From: Mucilaginibacter myungsuensis
Lineage (GTDB): Bacteria; Bacteroidota; Bacteroidia; Sphingobacteriales; Sphingobacteriaceae
Length of the DNA stretch: 64,000 nt
Reading direction: 5' to 3'
NCBI RefSeq assembly: GCF_015222005.1
Contig: NZ_JADFFL010000004.1
Location: 248,001-312,000 of the forward strand
Translations under genes and position numbers: made by a program
The notes under the pieces: model-generated
What the model saw: the letters and a program-made list of their open reading frames with translations, nothing else
Told to the model about the DNA's origin: nothing
Databases searched by the model: none
Part shown: positions 25,254 through 33,466 of the stretch, piece after piece
Position numbering within the stretch: position 1 is the first letter of the stretch
Layout: each line of letters starts with the position of its first letter

Positions 25254-26366
25254 TTATTTAACGCTATTGACCAGCGTTTCGATGAATTTTTTTGACGATT
25301 CTTTCATCGGTACAAATTGATTACCTAAAGATGTACTGCAATCCAAAACCAATACTACACCAACATTTTTTGCAATCGATTTTACACCTTTAGTATCTTC
25401 AATGTCGGTTTCATAATCATTCTGATTATATTTATATGATAAAGACAAATCTTTTACAAATAAATTTTGTCCATTACTTGAGGTAATGGAAAGGTTTTCT
25501 AAAGGGATAGTGGCCTTTTCAACAGGTTTACCACCACTGATAATAGTAGATATGGTCCCAGAAATCGGCGTCCCATCATCTCCTATAAATTTAACGGATG
25601 ATGATTTTGCACTTGTTACCTTAAAAACTGGAGATTTCTTGTCTATGTTCGTCATCTGGGCAAAGATGGTGAATGGCGTGGATGCGCCTGTAAATTCCGG
25701 GGTGCTATACGTATTGAATGTGATACGGAAATATTTAGGAGAAGATGCAAATATCTCTACATTATTGGTTACTATCGATATATTCTGCGAAGTTGCAATA
25801 AGTGATTGAGCTATGGATTGAAATATGCTATTGATGTTGGATGAGTTAGCTTGCAAATATTGACCATTCACAGCTAAGTACGAAAGGTCTGCATCTATAA
25901 CAGCGCCATTACCCTTAAAACCTATGGTGTAACTTTTTATTGGTTTGTTAGAAATAGACGTATTTCTTAACAGATCTGCGGTGTATGGTATTACGGCTCC
26001 CTGGCCAACATTAGTGAAAAAATTAGCTGAAACGTTATCCAAACCATCGGTAAAACTAACGATAAAAGCTTGGTCAAGAGTCTGGGTCGAATTTAAGGTT
26101 TTGAGTTGTTCAATAGCTGTCTTAACACCATAACACAATGCTGTTTGGTCTACAGTATTTAACAAGCCGTCTATCGCCGAATAAGTTGCTGTAATGTTAT
26201 TATTCATAGCTTTTGGATAAACGGTGCTGTTAAAACCTACGACGCCTAAGAATAACCCTTCTACTGTCTTGTCCGGAACAGGTTCAGGTGTGGTGTCTTT
26301 TCTACATTTAAGAGAACTCAAAATGATTAAGTTCAACAAGAGGATAATGATAAGTTTTATTTTCAT
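25254..26366 (-). CDS. Envelope protein with a vWA-type MIDAS split between the two ends (apparent circular permutation)
   Basis: 370 residues from ATG at 26366. It has a hydrophobic signal (residues 3-19) ending SSLKC-RKD; Lys just before Cys21 is unusual for a lipobox. The N-terminal part reads like a vWA domain from its second strand on: LGVVGFNSTVYP (40-51), TALCYGVKTAIEQL with the likely MIDAS Thr75, and FIVSFTDGLDN with Asp107. The missing first strand and DxSxS motif, VVLVLDCSTSLGNQ (Asp342, Ser344, Ser346), is at the extreme C-terminus with the following helix. A beta-sandwich-like region lies between. Adhesion or protein binding is inferred. AT-rich compared with neighbours. An in-frame start at 26408 lies upstream of the promoter and is rejected. 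Confidence 0.8.
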   Translation of the reverse strand: MKIKLIIILLLNLIILSSLKCRKDTTPEPVPDKTVEGLFLGVVGFNSTVYPKAMNNNITATYSAIDGLLNTVDQTALCYGVKTAIEQLKTLNSTQTLDQAFIVSFTDGLDNVSANFFTNVGQGAVIPYTADLLRNTSISNKPIKSYTIGFKGNGAVIDADLSYLAVNGQYLQANSSNINSIFQSIAQSLIATSQNISIVTNNVEIFASSPKYFRITFNTYSTPEFTGASTPFTIFAQMTNIDKKSPVFKVTSAKSSSVKFIGDDGTPISGTISTIISGGKPVEKATIPLENLSITSSNGQNLFVKDLSLSYKYNQNDYETDIEDTKGVKSIAKNVGVVLVLDCSTSLGNQFVPMKESSKKFIETLVNSVK

Positions 26367-26381
26367 GTTGGGTTTAGAGAT

Positions 26382-26408
26382 ATGACAAATATAATAAGTA
26401 CTTGTCAT
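26382..26408 (-). promoter_or_regulatory. Promoter box within an inverted repeat upstream of the vWA-like gene
   Basis: TATATTTG on the minus strand (26386-26393) is an exact -7 match, 20 nt before the ATG. It is framed by a perfect inverted repeat, ATGACAA (26382-26388) and TTGTCAT (26402-26408), which suggests a regulator binding across the promoter. No clear -33 box is seen. Confidence 0.5.
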
Positions 26409-26469
26409 TTATTATATTGTAAGACAATAATTATCCTATCCAACTGGTATTATACTAAAACCCCGAACG

Positions 26470-26538
26470 CTGGTCGAAGTTTTAAACTTCGACCAAAAAT
26501 AACGCAAGCATCCTGCTTGCGGAAGCTGAAAGCTTTCA
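26470..26538. repeat. Palindromic element, family A copy 3
   Basis: CTGGTCGAAGTTTTAAACTT then CGACCA, followed by GCAAGCATCCTGCTTGCGGA and AGCTGAAAGCTTTC. Nearly identical to the first two thirds of the copy at 25076. Confidence 0.7.
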
Positions 26539-26590
26539 ACAGATCAGCGTCACTATCTATTTCGCGATTGACATTCGCCTTTCGCATTCC

Positions 26591-27313
26591 TCAATTCCCT
26601 CTCAACTTCCTAAACCCATCATTCTTATAATTCCGTCCGATCGGTATTTCCTTCCCGGCTATTTCTACCGATAACGAGCTATAACTATCCACTTTATCTA
26701 TCGCCACAATAAATGAGCGGTGAATGCGTACGAACAGACCTTCGGGCAGCAGTTCTTCCAGTATGCTGATCTTTTGTTTGGAGGTGATCACACGGCCAGG
26801 CAGAGCTACTTTAATGTAGTCGCCGTCGCTTTCTATCCACAGGATGTCGGCCACATCTACCTTGATCATTTTGCGGTCGGCTTTCAGGTAAATAAAGTCG
26901 TTGGCCGTATTAGTTTGCAGAAGGGTCTCCTGAAAGACCTGTTGTTGCCTGTTGATGCCGAAGTGATGATAAACCTTATCCATCGCTTTCAGAAAGCGGT
27001 CGAACGGGATAGGTTTCACCAAATAATCAATGGCGTTCAGGTCAAATCCTTCTACCGCGTAGTCGTGATAAGCGGTTGTGAAGATCACCTTTGGCGGATC
27101 TTTCAGCGTCCGCACAAGATCGGTCCCTTTCAGTCCGGGCATTTGTACATCCAGAAAAGCCAGATCGACCTTCTTTTGTTGCAGCACGCGGAAGGCTTCG
27201 ATGCCGTCGGGGCATTTGGCTACCACCTCTACATCACCAAAATTTTTCAGGTAAGTATCGATCACCTCAATGGCAAGTGGTTCGTCGTCAACAATAATGG
27301 CCTTTATTTTCAT
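26591..27313 (-). CDS. LytTR-family response regulator
   Basis: 240 residues. Receiver domain (residues 1-120) with acidic pocket Asp9/Asp10, phosphoacceptor Asp55 in FLDVQMPG, Thr in FTTAYHDYA and Lys in YLVKPI. The C-terminal LytTR DNA-binding domain includes DILWIESDGDYIKV and FVRIHRSFIVAI. It is 6 nt after the sensor kinase gene, so the two form a co-transcribed two-component system. Targets are not visible; LytTR regulators often act on adjacent transport or envelope genes. Confidence 0.95.
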   Translation of the reverse strand: MKIKAIIVDDEPLAIEVIDTYLKNFGDVEVVAKCPDGIEAFRVLQQKKVDLAFLDVQMPGLKGTDLVRTLKDPPKVIFTTAYHDYAVEGFDLNAIDYLVKPIPFDRFLKAMDKVYHHFGINRQQQVFQETLLQTNTANDFIYLKADRKMIKVDVADILWIESDGDYIKVALPGRVITSKQKISILEELLPEGLFVRIHRSFIVAIDKVDSYSSLSVEIAGKEIPIGRNYKNDGFRKLRGN

Positions 27314-27319
27314 GGCGGT

Positions 27320-28414
27320 TTACAGGCTGATGTGTTTGTCCAGGTTCACCTCTAAAATAATAGCGAAAAGCACATCCTCCTCATAAATTTTCAGTTGGTG
27401 CGCTTTGGGGTACAATAATTCCAGCCTTTTCTTAACGTTTGGCAAGCCGATGTTACCCTTATGCCTTTCGATATCGCCGGGTAAGATCGTCGGTTTACTG
27501 TTAGATACCTTGAATTTGAGTTTCTGATCGCGGATGCTCAGGTCGATATTGATCCATACGTCCCCAACCTGCTCACTGGTGCCGTGCTTGAAAGCGTTCT
27601 CTACCAAGGGGGCCAGCAATAACGGCGCAATGCGGTGCTCGTCTATCCCGTCTTGTATCTTTACGTTCAGATCCAACCGGCCTTCGTAACGGAGTTTCTC
27701 CAATTCGATATAGTTCTGCATGGCTTCCACATCTCGTTTAAGCGGCACGGTATCTGCCTTGGTCTCGTACAACATATACTTTAATATCTCAGACAGACCG
27801 ATCACTACTGCCGGGGCCTTGTCCGACTTTGACAACGACAGCGCGTAAATATTATTCAGTGTATTGAACAGGAAGTGTGGATGCACCTGTCCTTTCAAAA
27901 AGTTCAACTCGGCTTGCAGGGCGGCTTCGCGGCGTTCGTGCCACATTTTAAAAAACTTGATGGTAAGGGCGGTCCAGATCACCAGGTTAACACCTTTAGC
28001 AGCGTTGGCAAAATACTGCATATTGAACAGTTGATAGGCGAAGCTGCCATGGATCTTGTTCCAGGTAAAGGTAGGGTCTTGCTTTTGATACTCGTTATAC
28101 ACCCTTGGGTCGATAACGGTGATATCCAATATCCGCGTCATCAACGCCGAAGACATGATGCACAACACCATAAACAGCGCAAACCAACCATACTTGCCCT
28201 GTAACAAGTAATGCGGCATCACCCAATACGCCATTACATAAAAATAGCTCATATGGATGGGCAGGTACATCAGGTTATCTACAAACCCCCACCAATAGGT
28301 AGGCTTGGTAGCACCAAAAAAGAAGGTCAGCATCAACGATGCCAGCAGCCAAAACAAGGCATGCTCGCCAATATGTCGCCAAGGCATTTTTTGTGTAAGT
28401 GCGGTCGGTTGCAT
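27320..28414 (-). CDS. LytS-like sensor histidine kinase
   Basis: 364 residues. Four hydrophobic N-terminal segments (for example LFWLLASLMLTFFFG) form a membrane sensor domain without a separate periplasmic domain. Then comes a His_kinase block with phospho-His in HPHFLFNTLNNIYALS and an ATPase region with PLLLAPLVENAFKHG (N box) and NIGLPNVKKRLELLY. It phosphorylates the LytTR regulator encoded 6 nt downstream. A -7 box (TAGTTTTG, 28419-28426) sits just 5 nt before the ATG, so the message may be leaderless. Confidence 0.93.
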   Translation of the reverse strand: MQPTALTQKMPWRHIGEHALFWLLASLMLTFFFGATKPTYWWGFVDNLMYLPIHMSYFYVMAYWVMPHYLLQGKYGWFALFMVLCIMSSALMTRILDITVIDPRVYNEYQKQDPTFTWNKIHGSFAYQLFNMQYFANAAKGVNLVIWTALTIKFFKMWHERREAALQAELNFLKGQVHPHFLFNTLNNIYALSLSKSDKAPAVVIGLSEILKYMLYETKADTVPLKRDVEAMQNYIELEKLRYEGRLDLNVKIQDGIDEHRIAPLLLAPLVENAFKHGTSEQVGDVWINIDLSIRDQKLKFKVSNSKPTILPGDIERHKGNIGLPNVKKRLELLYPKAHQLKIYEEDVLFAIILEVNLDKHISL

Positions 28415-28418
28415 GGTA

Positions 28419-28426
28419 CAAAACTA
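28419..28426 (-). promoter_or_regulatory. -7 promoter box of the two-component operon
   Basis: TAGTTTTG read on the minus strand, an exact TAnnTTTG match, ending 5 nt upstream of the kinase ATG. The -33 region is not clear. If used, transcription would begin at or next to the start codon. Confidence 0.4.
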
Positions 28427-28659
28427 AGCAACAGCGGCTTATATGCCACTTGTCCTAAGCCAATTATCGACAGACAACAGCCTTTGGTCGACGAACGACA
28501 TCAACCTCCCGACAAACACCGGCCTTACAAAGTTTAACGGTATCCGCCCCCGTGTTTTCACCCGTTGCCGATCCAGGCATGCCGTGTAACTATGATGCTT
28601 TTAATGCGACACGGGGCTTTGCAGTTTTGCATCAGCGAACGGGGGTAGAGTTGTAAGGG

Positions 28660-28812
28660 TATGAGGGATCTGGATAAAGCTATGCTGCCCAATTCCCTCC
28701 CTCGGGAGGGGCGGGCAGGAAAAGAGCGGTAGCAGGGAGGGGTTAGCCACGATGCATAACCGACCAAACCCTCCCAGCCATTTCCACACAGCCTCCAAGA
28801 TCCCTCCTCAAG
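28660..28812. repeat. Palindromic intergenic repeat, family F copy 1
   Basis: Contains CCCTCCCTCGGGAGGG and the phrase GGGAGGGGTTAGCCACGATG, which recurs at 38131-38150 in copy 2. The right end (CTTTCTTGAGGAGGGAT on the minus strand) is diverged. Together with the flanking AT-rich leader it fills the 472-nt gap 28415-28886; I see no gene there. Confidence 0.6.
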
Positions 28813-28886
28813 AAAGGATCTTGAAGGCCACTGTCACACCCCATTGCAAAACATAGTCTGTCACAATTAAATAAAACAATATCACC

Positions 28887-29762
28887 ATGAAAACGATCAC
28901 ATCAACCAAACCATCAACCTTAAAAACCATAGGCATAGCCCTGCTGGCCGCGCTGAGCCTGCTGGCATCGTGCCAAAAGAACGGCGGCGTAAAACCCATA
29001 CCGACCGAGACCGCAACGCCTATTATCGATTTTACTTGGGTAGGCAAACAAACGGCCCCGGCAACCATCACCTTTACTAATAGCACACAACGTGCTACCG
29101 CCTACCGCTGGGATCTGGGTAACGGACAGATATCTACCCTGCAAGCGCCAACGCAGGTCACCTACACCCAACCGGGCACCTACGATATTTTGCTGGTGGC
29201 TACCAACGGCGACAAACAGTCGGTACTGAAAAAGACACTGGTGATCGCAGCCAACGATGACCCGGTGGCACACTTCACCTACACTTTTAAGGATCTGCAA
29301 AATTCGGCCCCGGCGGTGGTAAACTTCTTTAACGAGTCGGTTGACGCCACGGCTTACGAATGGAATGTTAATGGCGCGCTTTATTCGGCTACCGTCCCGC
29401 CAAGTATCAGGTTCAATCAGCCCGGCACTTACAAAGTAAAACTTGTGGCGATAAAGAACGGCATCCGCTCGGCACCGTACGAAGAGACGATCACCGTAGT
29501 GGCCGGCGATACGCCGATAGCATCATTCGCATTGGCTTACCACCCCTACCCTTACTCCGTTGGCGAACACATACAGTTTGTAAGCCGATCTATGAATTGC
29601 GACGGATGGGAATGGACCTTCGGTACTAACGGGCAAAAAAGCAGCCAGGAGCATCCGCTGGTAAAGTTCGACGCGGCGGGTATGTACACCATTACCCTGG
29701 TAGCCAAAAAGGGCAACAAAAGGTCGGAACCAAGGAGCATCAACTTAAAGATCGGTCAGTAG
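28887..29762 (+). CDS. Lipoprotein with three PKD repeats
   Basis: 291 residues. Signal peptide ends LSLLASC then QKNG, a good lipobox. Three PKD-type beta-sandwich repeats of about 80 residues follow, each with the Trp-x-(F/L/V)-(G/N) strand and the GTYD/GTYK/GMYT turn: AYRWDLGNG...QPGTYDILLVA, AYEWNVNG...QPGTYKVKLVA, GWEWTFGTN...AAGMYTITLVA. PKD domains are surface spacer or ligand-binding modules. No enzyme domain is attached. First of a same-strand run of three with 70-nt and 18-nt spacings. Confidence 0.9.
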   Translation: MKTITSTKPSTLKTIGIALLAALSLLASCQKNGGVKPIPTETATPIIDFTWVGKQTAPATITFTNSTQRATAYRWDLGNGQISTLQAPTQVTYTQPGTYDILLVATNGDKQSVLKKTLVIAANDDPVAHFTYTFKDLQNSAPAVVNFFNESVDATAYEWNVNGALYSATVPPSIRFNQPGTYKVKLVAIKNGIRSAPYEETITVVAGDTPIASFALAYHPYPYSVGEHIQFVSRSMNCDGWEWTFGTNGQKSSQEHPLVKFDAAGMYTITLVAKKGNKRSEPRSINLKIGQ

Positions 29763-29832
29763 ACACATTGTACAGTAAGATCACAATTAATAAAAATCAA
29801 TACAATTTAAACAACCACAATTCATCATCATC

Positions 29833-30624
29833 ATGAAAACTACATTCAGAACCGCCATTATTGCCCTGATGGGCCTGGCCATAGGCATAACAAGCTGCCG
29901 TAAAGACGCGGCTGTAGAACCCGCCCCGGTAAAGGAGCCGTACACCCCGCGCTTAATGAAAATAGAGATGGGCCGCACTACCATCAACCTCAACTATAAC
30001 GACCATGGCTACCTCAACTTTTTTAAGATGGGCAGCGACAATTACCGCCAGGAGTACTATTTTAATTACGAAGCCAACACCGATAAGCTGACAGTTGGGG
30101 TTTACGGCGACAAAGAGCTGACCTTTAATTACGACGGCGATAAGTTAGGCCAAATAGACTACCGCCAGGCCGGCAATGCAGAAAACCCTGTGCTTAACTA
30201 CACCAAATTCAATTATGCCAACGGCCGCATCAGCGAGATGCTGAACTATTACACCATCGAAGGGCAAATGGCACCATGGGGCAAAAGCGTTTATACCTAT
30301 TACGCCAACGGCGACCTGAAGTCGGACAAGTATTATTACCTATCGGGCGATGGTTACACGCTTGTGGAACGTACCGAATATGAATACGACGATAAAGCGA
30401 ATGCATTAGAAGTACCAGAGCCGTTGTATTACATACTTGGCATGCCAAAGTCGGCCCATAACGTTAAAAAGCTGACCACCTACAATATGAACAACATGCT
30501 GAACGAGACCAAAACCTACTCGCTGAACTACAACGGCGCCAACAGACCGATCAACGGTGTAGAGAGCACTACGTATGTGGACAGCCCGCCGATCAACAAA
30601 AATTACAAATACAGCTACCAGTAA
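29833..30624 (+). CDS. Lipoprotein with YD/RHS-like beta repeats (DUF4595-like)
   Basis: 263 residues with a signal ending IGITSC-RKD. The mature part is full of Tyr, Asp and Asn in short beta-hairpin repeats (YYFNYEANTDKLTVGVYGD, LTFNYDGDKLGQIDYR, FNYANGRISEML, YTYYANGDLKSDKYYY), the layout of DUF4595/YD-repeat-like envelope proteins. Length is about 240 mature residues, usual for DUF4595. Function unknown. It lies between the PKD lipoprotein and phzF, probably in one transcript. Confidence 0.8.
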   Translation: MKTTFRTAIIALMGLAIGITSCRKDAAVEPAPVKEPYTPRLMKIEMGRTTINLNYNDHGYLNFFKMGSDNYRQEYYFNYEANTDKLTVGVYGDKELTFNYDGDKLGQIDYRQAGNAENPVLNYTKFNYANGRISEMLNYYTIEGQMAPWGKSVYTYYANGDLKSDKYYYLSGDGYTLVERTEYEYDDKANALEVPEPLYYILGMPKSAHNVKKLTTYNMNNMLNETKTYSLNYNGANRPINGVESTTYVDSPPINKNYKYSYQ

Positions 30625-30642
30625 ACATCAACCAACATCACT

Positions 30643-31533
30643 ATGACTAACACAATTCATATCAAAATACTGAACGCGTTCAGCAATAACCACAATGGCG
30701 GTAACCCCGCCGCCATTGTGCTGCATGCGGATCATTTGACCAACGAAGAGAAACAGTACATTGCCACACAGACAGGACTATCAGAGACCGCCTTCGTGAG
30801 CGCGTCCGAAAAAGCCGACCGCAAGCTGGAGTTCTTTACCCCTAACCGGCAGATAGCCCATTGCGGCCATGCAACGATAGCCACCTTTGCTTACCTGAAG
30901 CAGGTGGGCCAGATCAAACGTAACCATGCCACTAAAGAGACCATTGATGGTACCCGCTCTATCCTGTACAACAACGGGCAGGTATTTATGGAGCAAATGG
31001 CACCGAGCTTCACAGATCCTTACACTGCCGATGTTAACATCATTTACGCGTCGTTAGGTATCAAACCGTCAGTAGTGATGAGTAACCCGGTGCTCACCTA
31101 CACGGGTAACACCTTCCTGATACTTGAGGTCGATAACGAAAATACCTTGGCCAACCTGCAACCCAACATGGCGCTGATCACGCGAATATCCGAACGTTAT
31201 GGGCTGATCGGCTATTACGTTTTCTGCAGACCGGATGTGGGCGGTATCGACGCTACGGCAAGGATGTTCGCGCCGGCTTACGGCATTAATGAGGAGGCCG
31301 CAACCGGCATGGCGGCCGGTCCACTGGCTTGCTACTTGTTCCGTCAAGGTTTGCAGAAGAGCAGTTACCTGATAGAACAAGGCAGGTTGATGGCCGAGCC
31401 CTCGCCAAGCCTCCTCACCGTAAATATGGTTTTGGATGGCGACCGGATCACCTCGCTCTTTGCCGGAGGCGACGCGGTGCTGACGGGGGAGATGGACATA
31501 TATCTGCCCAATTGCAACCGATCGGTTGCGTAA
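30643..31533 (+). CDS. PhzF family isomerase
   Basis: 296 residues. PhzF/DapF-fold enzyme. The N-terminal family motif NAFSNNHNGGNPAAIVL is followed by GLSETAFV with the catalytic Glu, then FFTPNRQIAHCGHATIATFAYL and the C-terminal domain motif EEAATGMAAGPLACYL. No other phenazine gene is present, so its substrate is open; such stray PhzF-like proteins are common. Start 18 nt after the previous stop; ends at a bidirectional terminator. Confidence 0.92.
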   Translation: MTNTIHIKILNAFSNNHNGGNPAAIVLHADHLTNEEKQYIATQTGLSETAFVSASEKADRKLEFFTPNRQIAHCGHATIATFAYLKQVGQIKRNHATKETIDGTRSILYNNGQVFMEQMAPSFTDPYTADVNIIYASLGIKPSVVMSNPVLTYTGNTFLILEVDNENTLANLQPNMALITRISERYGLIGYYVFCRPDVGGIDATARMFAPAYGINEEAATGMAAGPLACYLFRQGLQKSSYLIEQGRLMAEPSPSLLTVNMVLDGDRITSLFAGGDAVLTGEMDIYLPNCNRSVA

Positions 31534-31548
31534 ATGTAAAAGTTAAAC

Positions 31549-31595
31549 AAAAGCGTGTTTTTTGAGCGAAATATCATCAAAAAACACGCTTTTTT
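31549..31595. terminator. Bidirectional terminator between phzF-like and NlpC/P60 genes
   Basis: A 17-bp perfect stem: AAAAGCGTGTTTTTTGA (31549-31565) against its reverse complement (31577-31593), with T-runs on both strands. It serves the two convergent genes. Confidence 0.9.
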
Positions 31596-32164
31596 CAATC
31601 ATTATTTTGCGCGAATATGCGGAGCGTCTTCACGTATCTACCCTGATAATACGCGTTGAGCGGAGTCTCTACCACACCCTTATTTTTGCCCGATGTGGAG
31701 TGGATGAACTTCAACTCCTCCGTCGGTAAAGACGAGATGATGCCCATGTGGCCGACGGTACGGTCGGTGCTATCCGTCCCGGTAAAAAGGATCAGGTCGC
31801 CCATTTTAGCGTCTTTTAGTTCGATGGGATGCTCTACCGGGGTGAAATCTACCGAGGTGCGCGGGACCATAATATCAAAGTGATTGAATACATAGGTTAC
31901 AAAGCCTGAACAGTCAAAACCCTGTTTAGGATCAATAGATGCATATTTATAAGGGATACCTTGTAATGAGCAGGCAAATTCACGTAGCTCAAGCGGGGTA
32001 GTCTTGCCTGTCTTTATTTCGCTGATGTGCTCAGCCTCGTAAGGTGTCATCACAGCGGTATCAGCTAAGGAGCCGCTCGAAGCAGATCGCCGTTCGGGGC
32101 GTTCGATACAGCCTGTAAGGGATATCAATAAAAGGAAGGCAGCGTACTTTTGGCGGATCAGCAT
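31595..32164 (-). CDS. NlpC/P60 family peptidoglycan endopeptidase, lipoprotein
   Basis: 189 residues, lipobox LLISLTGC followed by IERPERR. The C40 catalytic domain shows FDCSGFVTYVF (Cys nucleophile), TVGHMGIIS (His) and ELKFIHSTSG (third polar residue His). It cleaves gamma-D-Glu-diaminopimelate links in cell-wall peptides. The domain starts at about residue 65 after a short linker; no SH3b domain is present. Single gene ending at the bidirectional terminator. Confidence 0.93.
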   Translation of the reverse strand: MLIRQKYAAFLLLISLTGCIERPERRSASSGSLADTAVMTPYEAEHISEIKTGKTTPLELREFACSLQGIPYKYASIDPKQGFDCSGFVTYVFNHFDIMVPRTSVDFTPVEHPIELKDAKMGDLILFTGTDSTDRTVGHMGIISSLPTEELKFIHSTSGKNKGVVETPLNAYYQGRYVKTLRIFAQNND

Positions 32165-32213
32165 ATGGCAATTTATCTACTGATAATAAACCAATTACGC
32201 CAAACTTGTTTGC

Positions 32214-32250
32214 AAAAAAATAAGGCCACCCGCATAAAACGGATGGCCTT
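32214..32250 (-). terminator. Terminator of the DUF2383 gene
   Basis: On the minus strand AAGGCCATCCG pairs with CGGGTGGCCTT (11 bp with one G-U) followed by ATTTTTTT. It begins 27 nt after the stop codon. Confidence 0.85.
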
Positions 32251-32276
32251 CCCAAATTAAGCGCGGATGTGCTCAA

Positions 32277-32729
32277 TTATGCAGCATCGCGCAAGGCCTT
32301 GATCCTGTCATGGCTGGCGTTGATACCTTGTTGCTGATCCGCCAGTACACTACGTACTTCGCCGGTCAACTCAGGGTCTTCTAAAGCCTCTTTGTATGCT
32401 TTTTTAATAGCATCTTCACCACGTTCGCATTCAGCTAAGATGCTATGGCGATCGCTACCACCAAAAGTGGCCTTAATGTCTATCCATGCACGGTGCAGAG
32501 TACCGGCAATGCTGCTGCCCGTTTCTGTTTCGCCGCTGTTACGACCCACATATTCAGCAAGTTTGGTAATATAATCACGGCTCTCTTCTGCCGACTGGTC
32601 AAATAACACCTTCAGGTCGATGTTAGCATCGTCAAGGTCAGCAGCAGCTTTTTCGAAGCCTTCTGCACGGTCGGTGTTGATCTTAATCAGGTCATTTAAT
32701 ACGTCGATAGTTTTTTCTGTAGTTTCCAT
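32277..32729 (-). CDS. PA2169-family four-helix-bundle protein (DUF2383)
   Basis: 150 residues from ATG at 32729 (METTEKTIDVLNDLIKINTDRAEGFEKAA). All-helical ferritin-like protein; the pattern of Asp/Glu and His in helices (RAEGFEKAA, SAEESRDYITKL, CERGEDAIKKAYKEAL) fits DUF2383/PA2169-like stress proteins. A further upstream start at 32780 gives a non-helical leader and is rejected. Divergent from the YciE-like gene across a 212-nt AT-rich gap; both families are often stress-induced together, which is inference here. Confidence 0.88.
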   Translation of the reverse strand: METTEKTIDVLNDLIKINTDRAEGFEKAAADLDDANIDLKVLFDQSAEESRDYITKLAEYVGRNSGETETGSSIAGTLHRAWIDIKATFGGSDRHSILAECERGEDAIKKAYKEALEDPELTGEVRSVLADQQQGINASHDRIKALRDAA

Positions 32730-32941
32730 AGGTTTTTTAATAGATATACTTGTCATTAACCAATGTCGTGCCACATCCATCCATGTGCTGACTATCAGCT
32801 AAATAACAATACACAACAGTTAGACACTGTATGTTATTTTAAACAATAGATTATATTTTTTCATAAAAAGAAACAATCGCAAACAAATGATCAAATTTTA
32901 TGTAGACGCAAACAAAACGTTCATTGGTCGCTTATTACGGC

Positions 32942-33451
32942 ATGATCGCAGAAATAAAACCATTGGACCAAGGTCAGTTGCTAAACTTTTTCACTGATCA
33001 TCTTAACCGTATACATTGTGCTAAGTCACACATCGTTAAAAGCTTTCCGGCGGTGGCTGATATGGCACATTTCGATGATATTAGACACGCCGTGTTGGAA
33101 ACCAAGGCCGACGTAGATAAGCAGATAGCACGCATGGAGCAGATCTTTAAGCTTTGTAATTGCACACCGTCCGAAGCGCCTTGCCTGGGTATGGTAGCCT
33201 TGTTAAATGAAGCCTTTGTCGCCGTTAAAGAACAAGTCGGAGACCCGCAACTGCGCGATATGGCCATCCTTTTTTATCTGCAAAACATCGAAGGTTTAGA
33301 GGCTACATCCTTCCAGATCCTGAAACTGACCGCCGAGCGCTTGGATAATCCACAGATCAGTCAATTATTGCAGGAGAACTACGACGAATCGCGCGAGGAC
33401 CGTGCCCTATTGGTTTGGTTGACGGAAAAATACCTGTCGGCAACTAAATAA
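32942..33451 (+). CDS. DUF892 (YciE/YciF-like) ferritin-like protein
   Basis: 169 residues starting at ATG 32942 (MIAEIKPLDQGQLLNFFTDHLNRIHCAKSH). The ferritin-like four-helix bundle has the family's Glu/His spacing (LNRIHCAKSHIVKSF, NIEGLEATSFQIL, NYDESREDRALLVWL). Members of DUF892 bind divalent metal and rise under stress; the exact role is not known. Only 15 nt before the Na+/H+ antiporter, so likely cotranscribed. A TTG codon further upstream is in frame but unneeded. Confidence 0.88.
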   Translation: MIAEIKPLDQGQLLNFFTDHLNRIHCAKSHIVKSFPAVADMAHFDDIRHAVLETKADVDKQIARMEQIFKLCNCTPSEAPCLGMVALLNEAFVAVKEQVGDPQLRDMAILFYLQNIEGLEATSFQILKLTAERLDNPQISQLLQENYDESREDRALLVWLTEKYLSATK

Positions 33452-33466
33452 TAATTATTTTCGGGC

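Noticed and set aside
25254-26366. Frameshift or assembly error explaining the swapped vWA order
   Set aside because: The frame is open throughout with one start and one stop and normal codon use; a rearrangement in assembly would be unlikely to keep frame at both joins.
28558-28812. Minus-strand frames between the two-component genes and the PKD lipoprotein
   Set aside because: Lie in a family F repeat with no coding signals.
30643-31533. Phenazine biosynthesis
   Set aside because: Only a PhzF-like enzyme is present, with no other phz gene; stray PhzF homologues are common.
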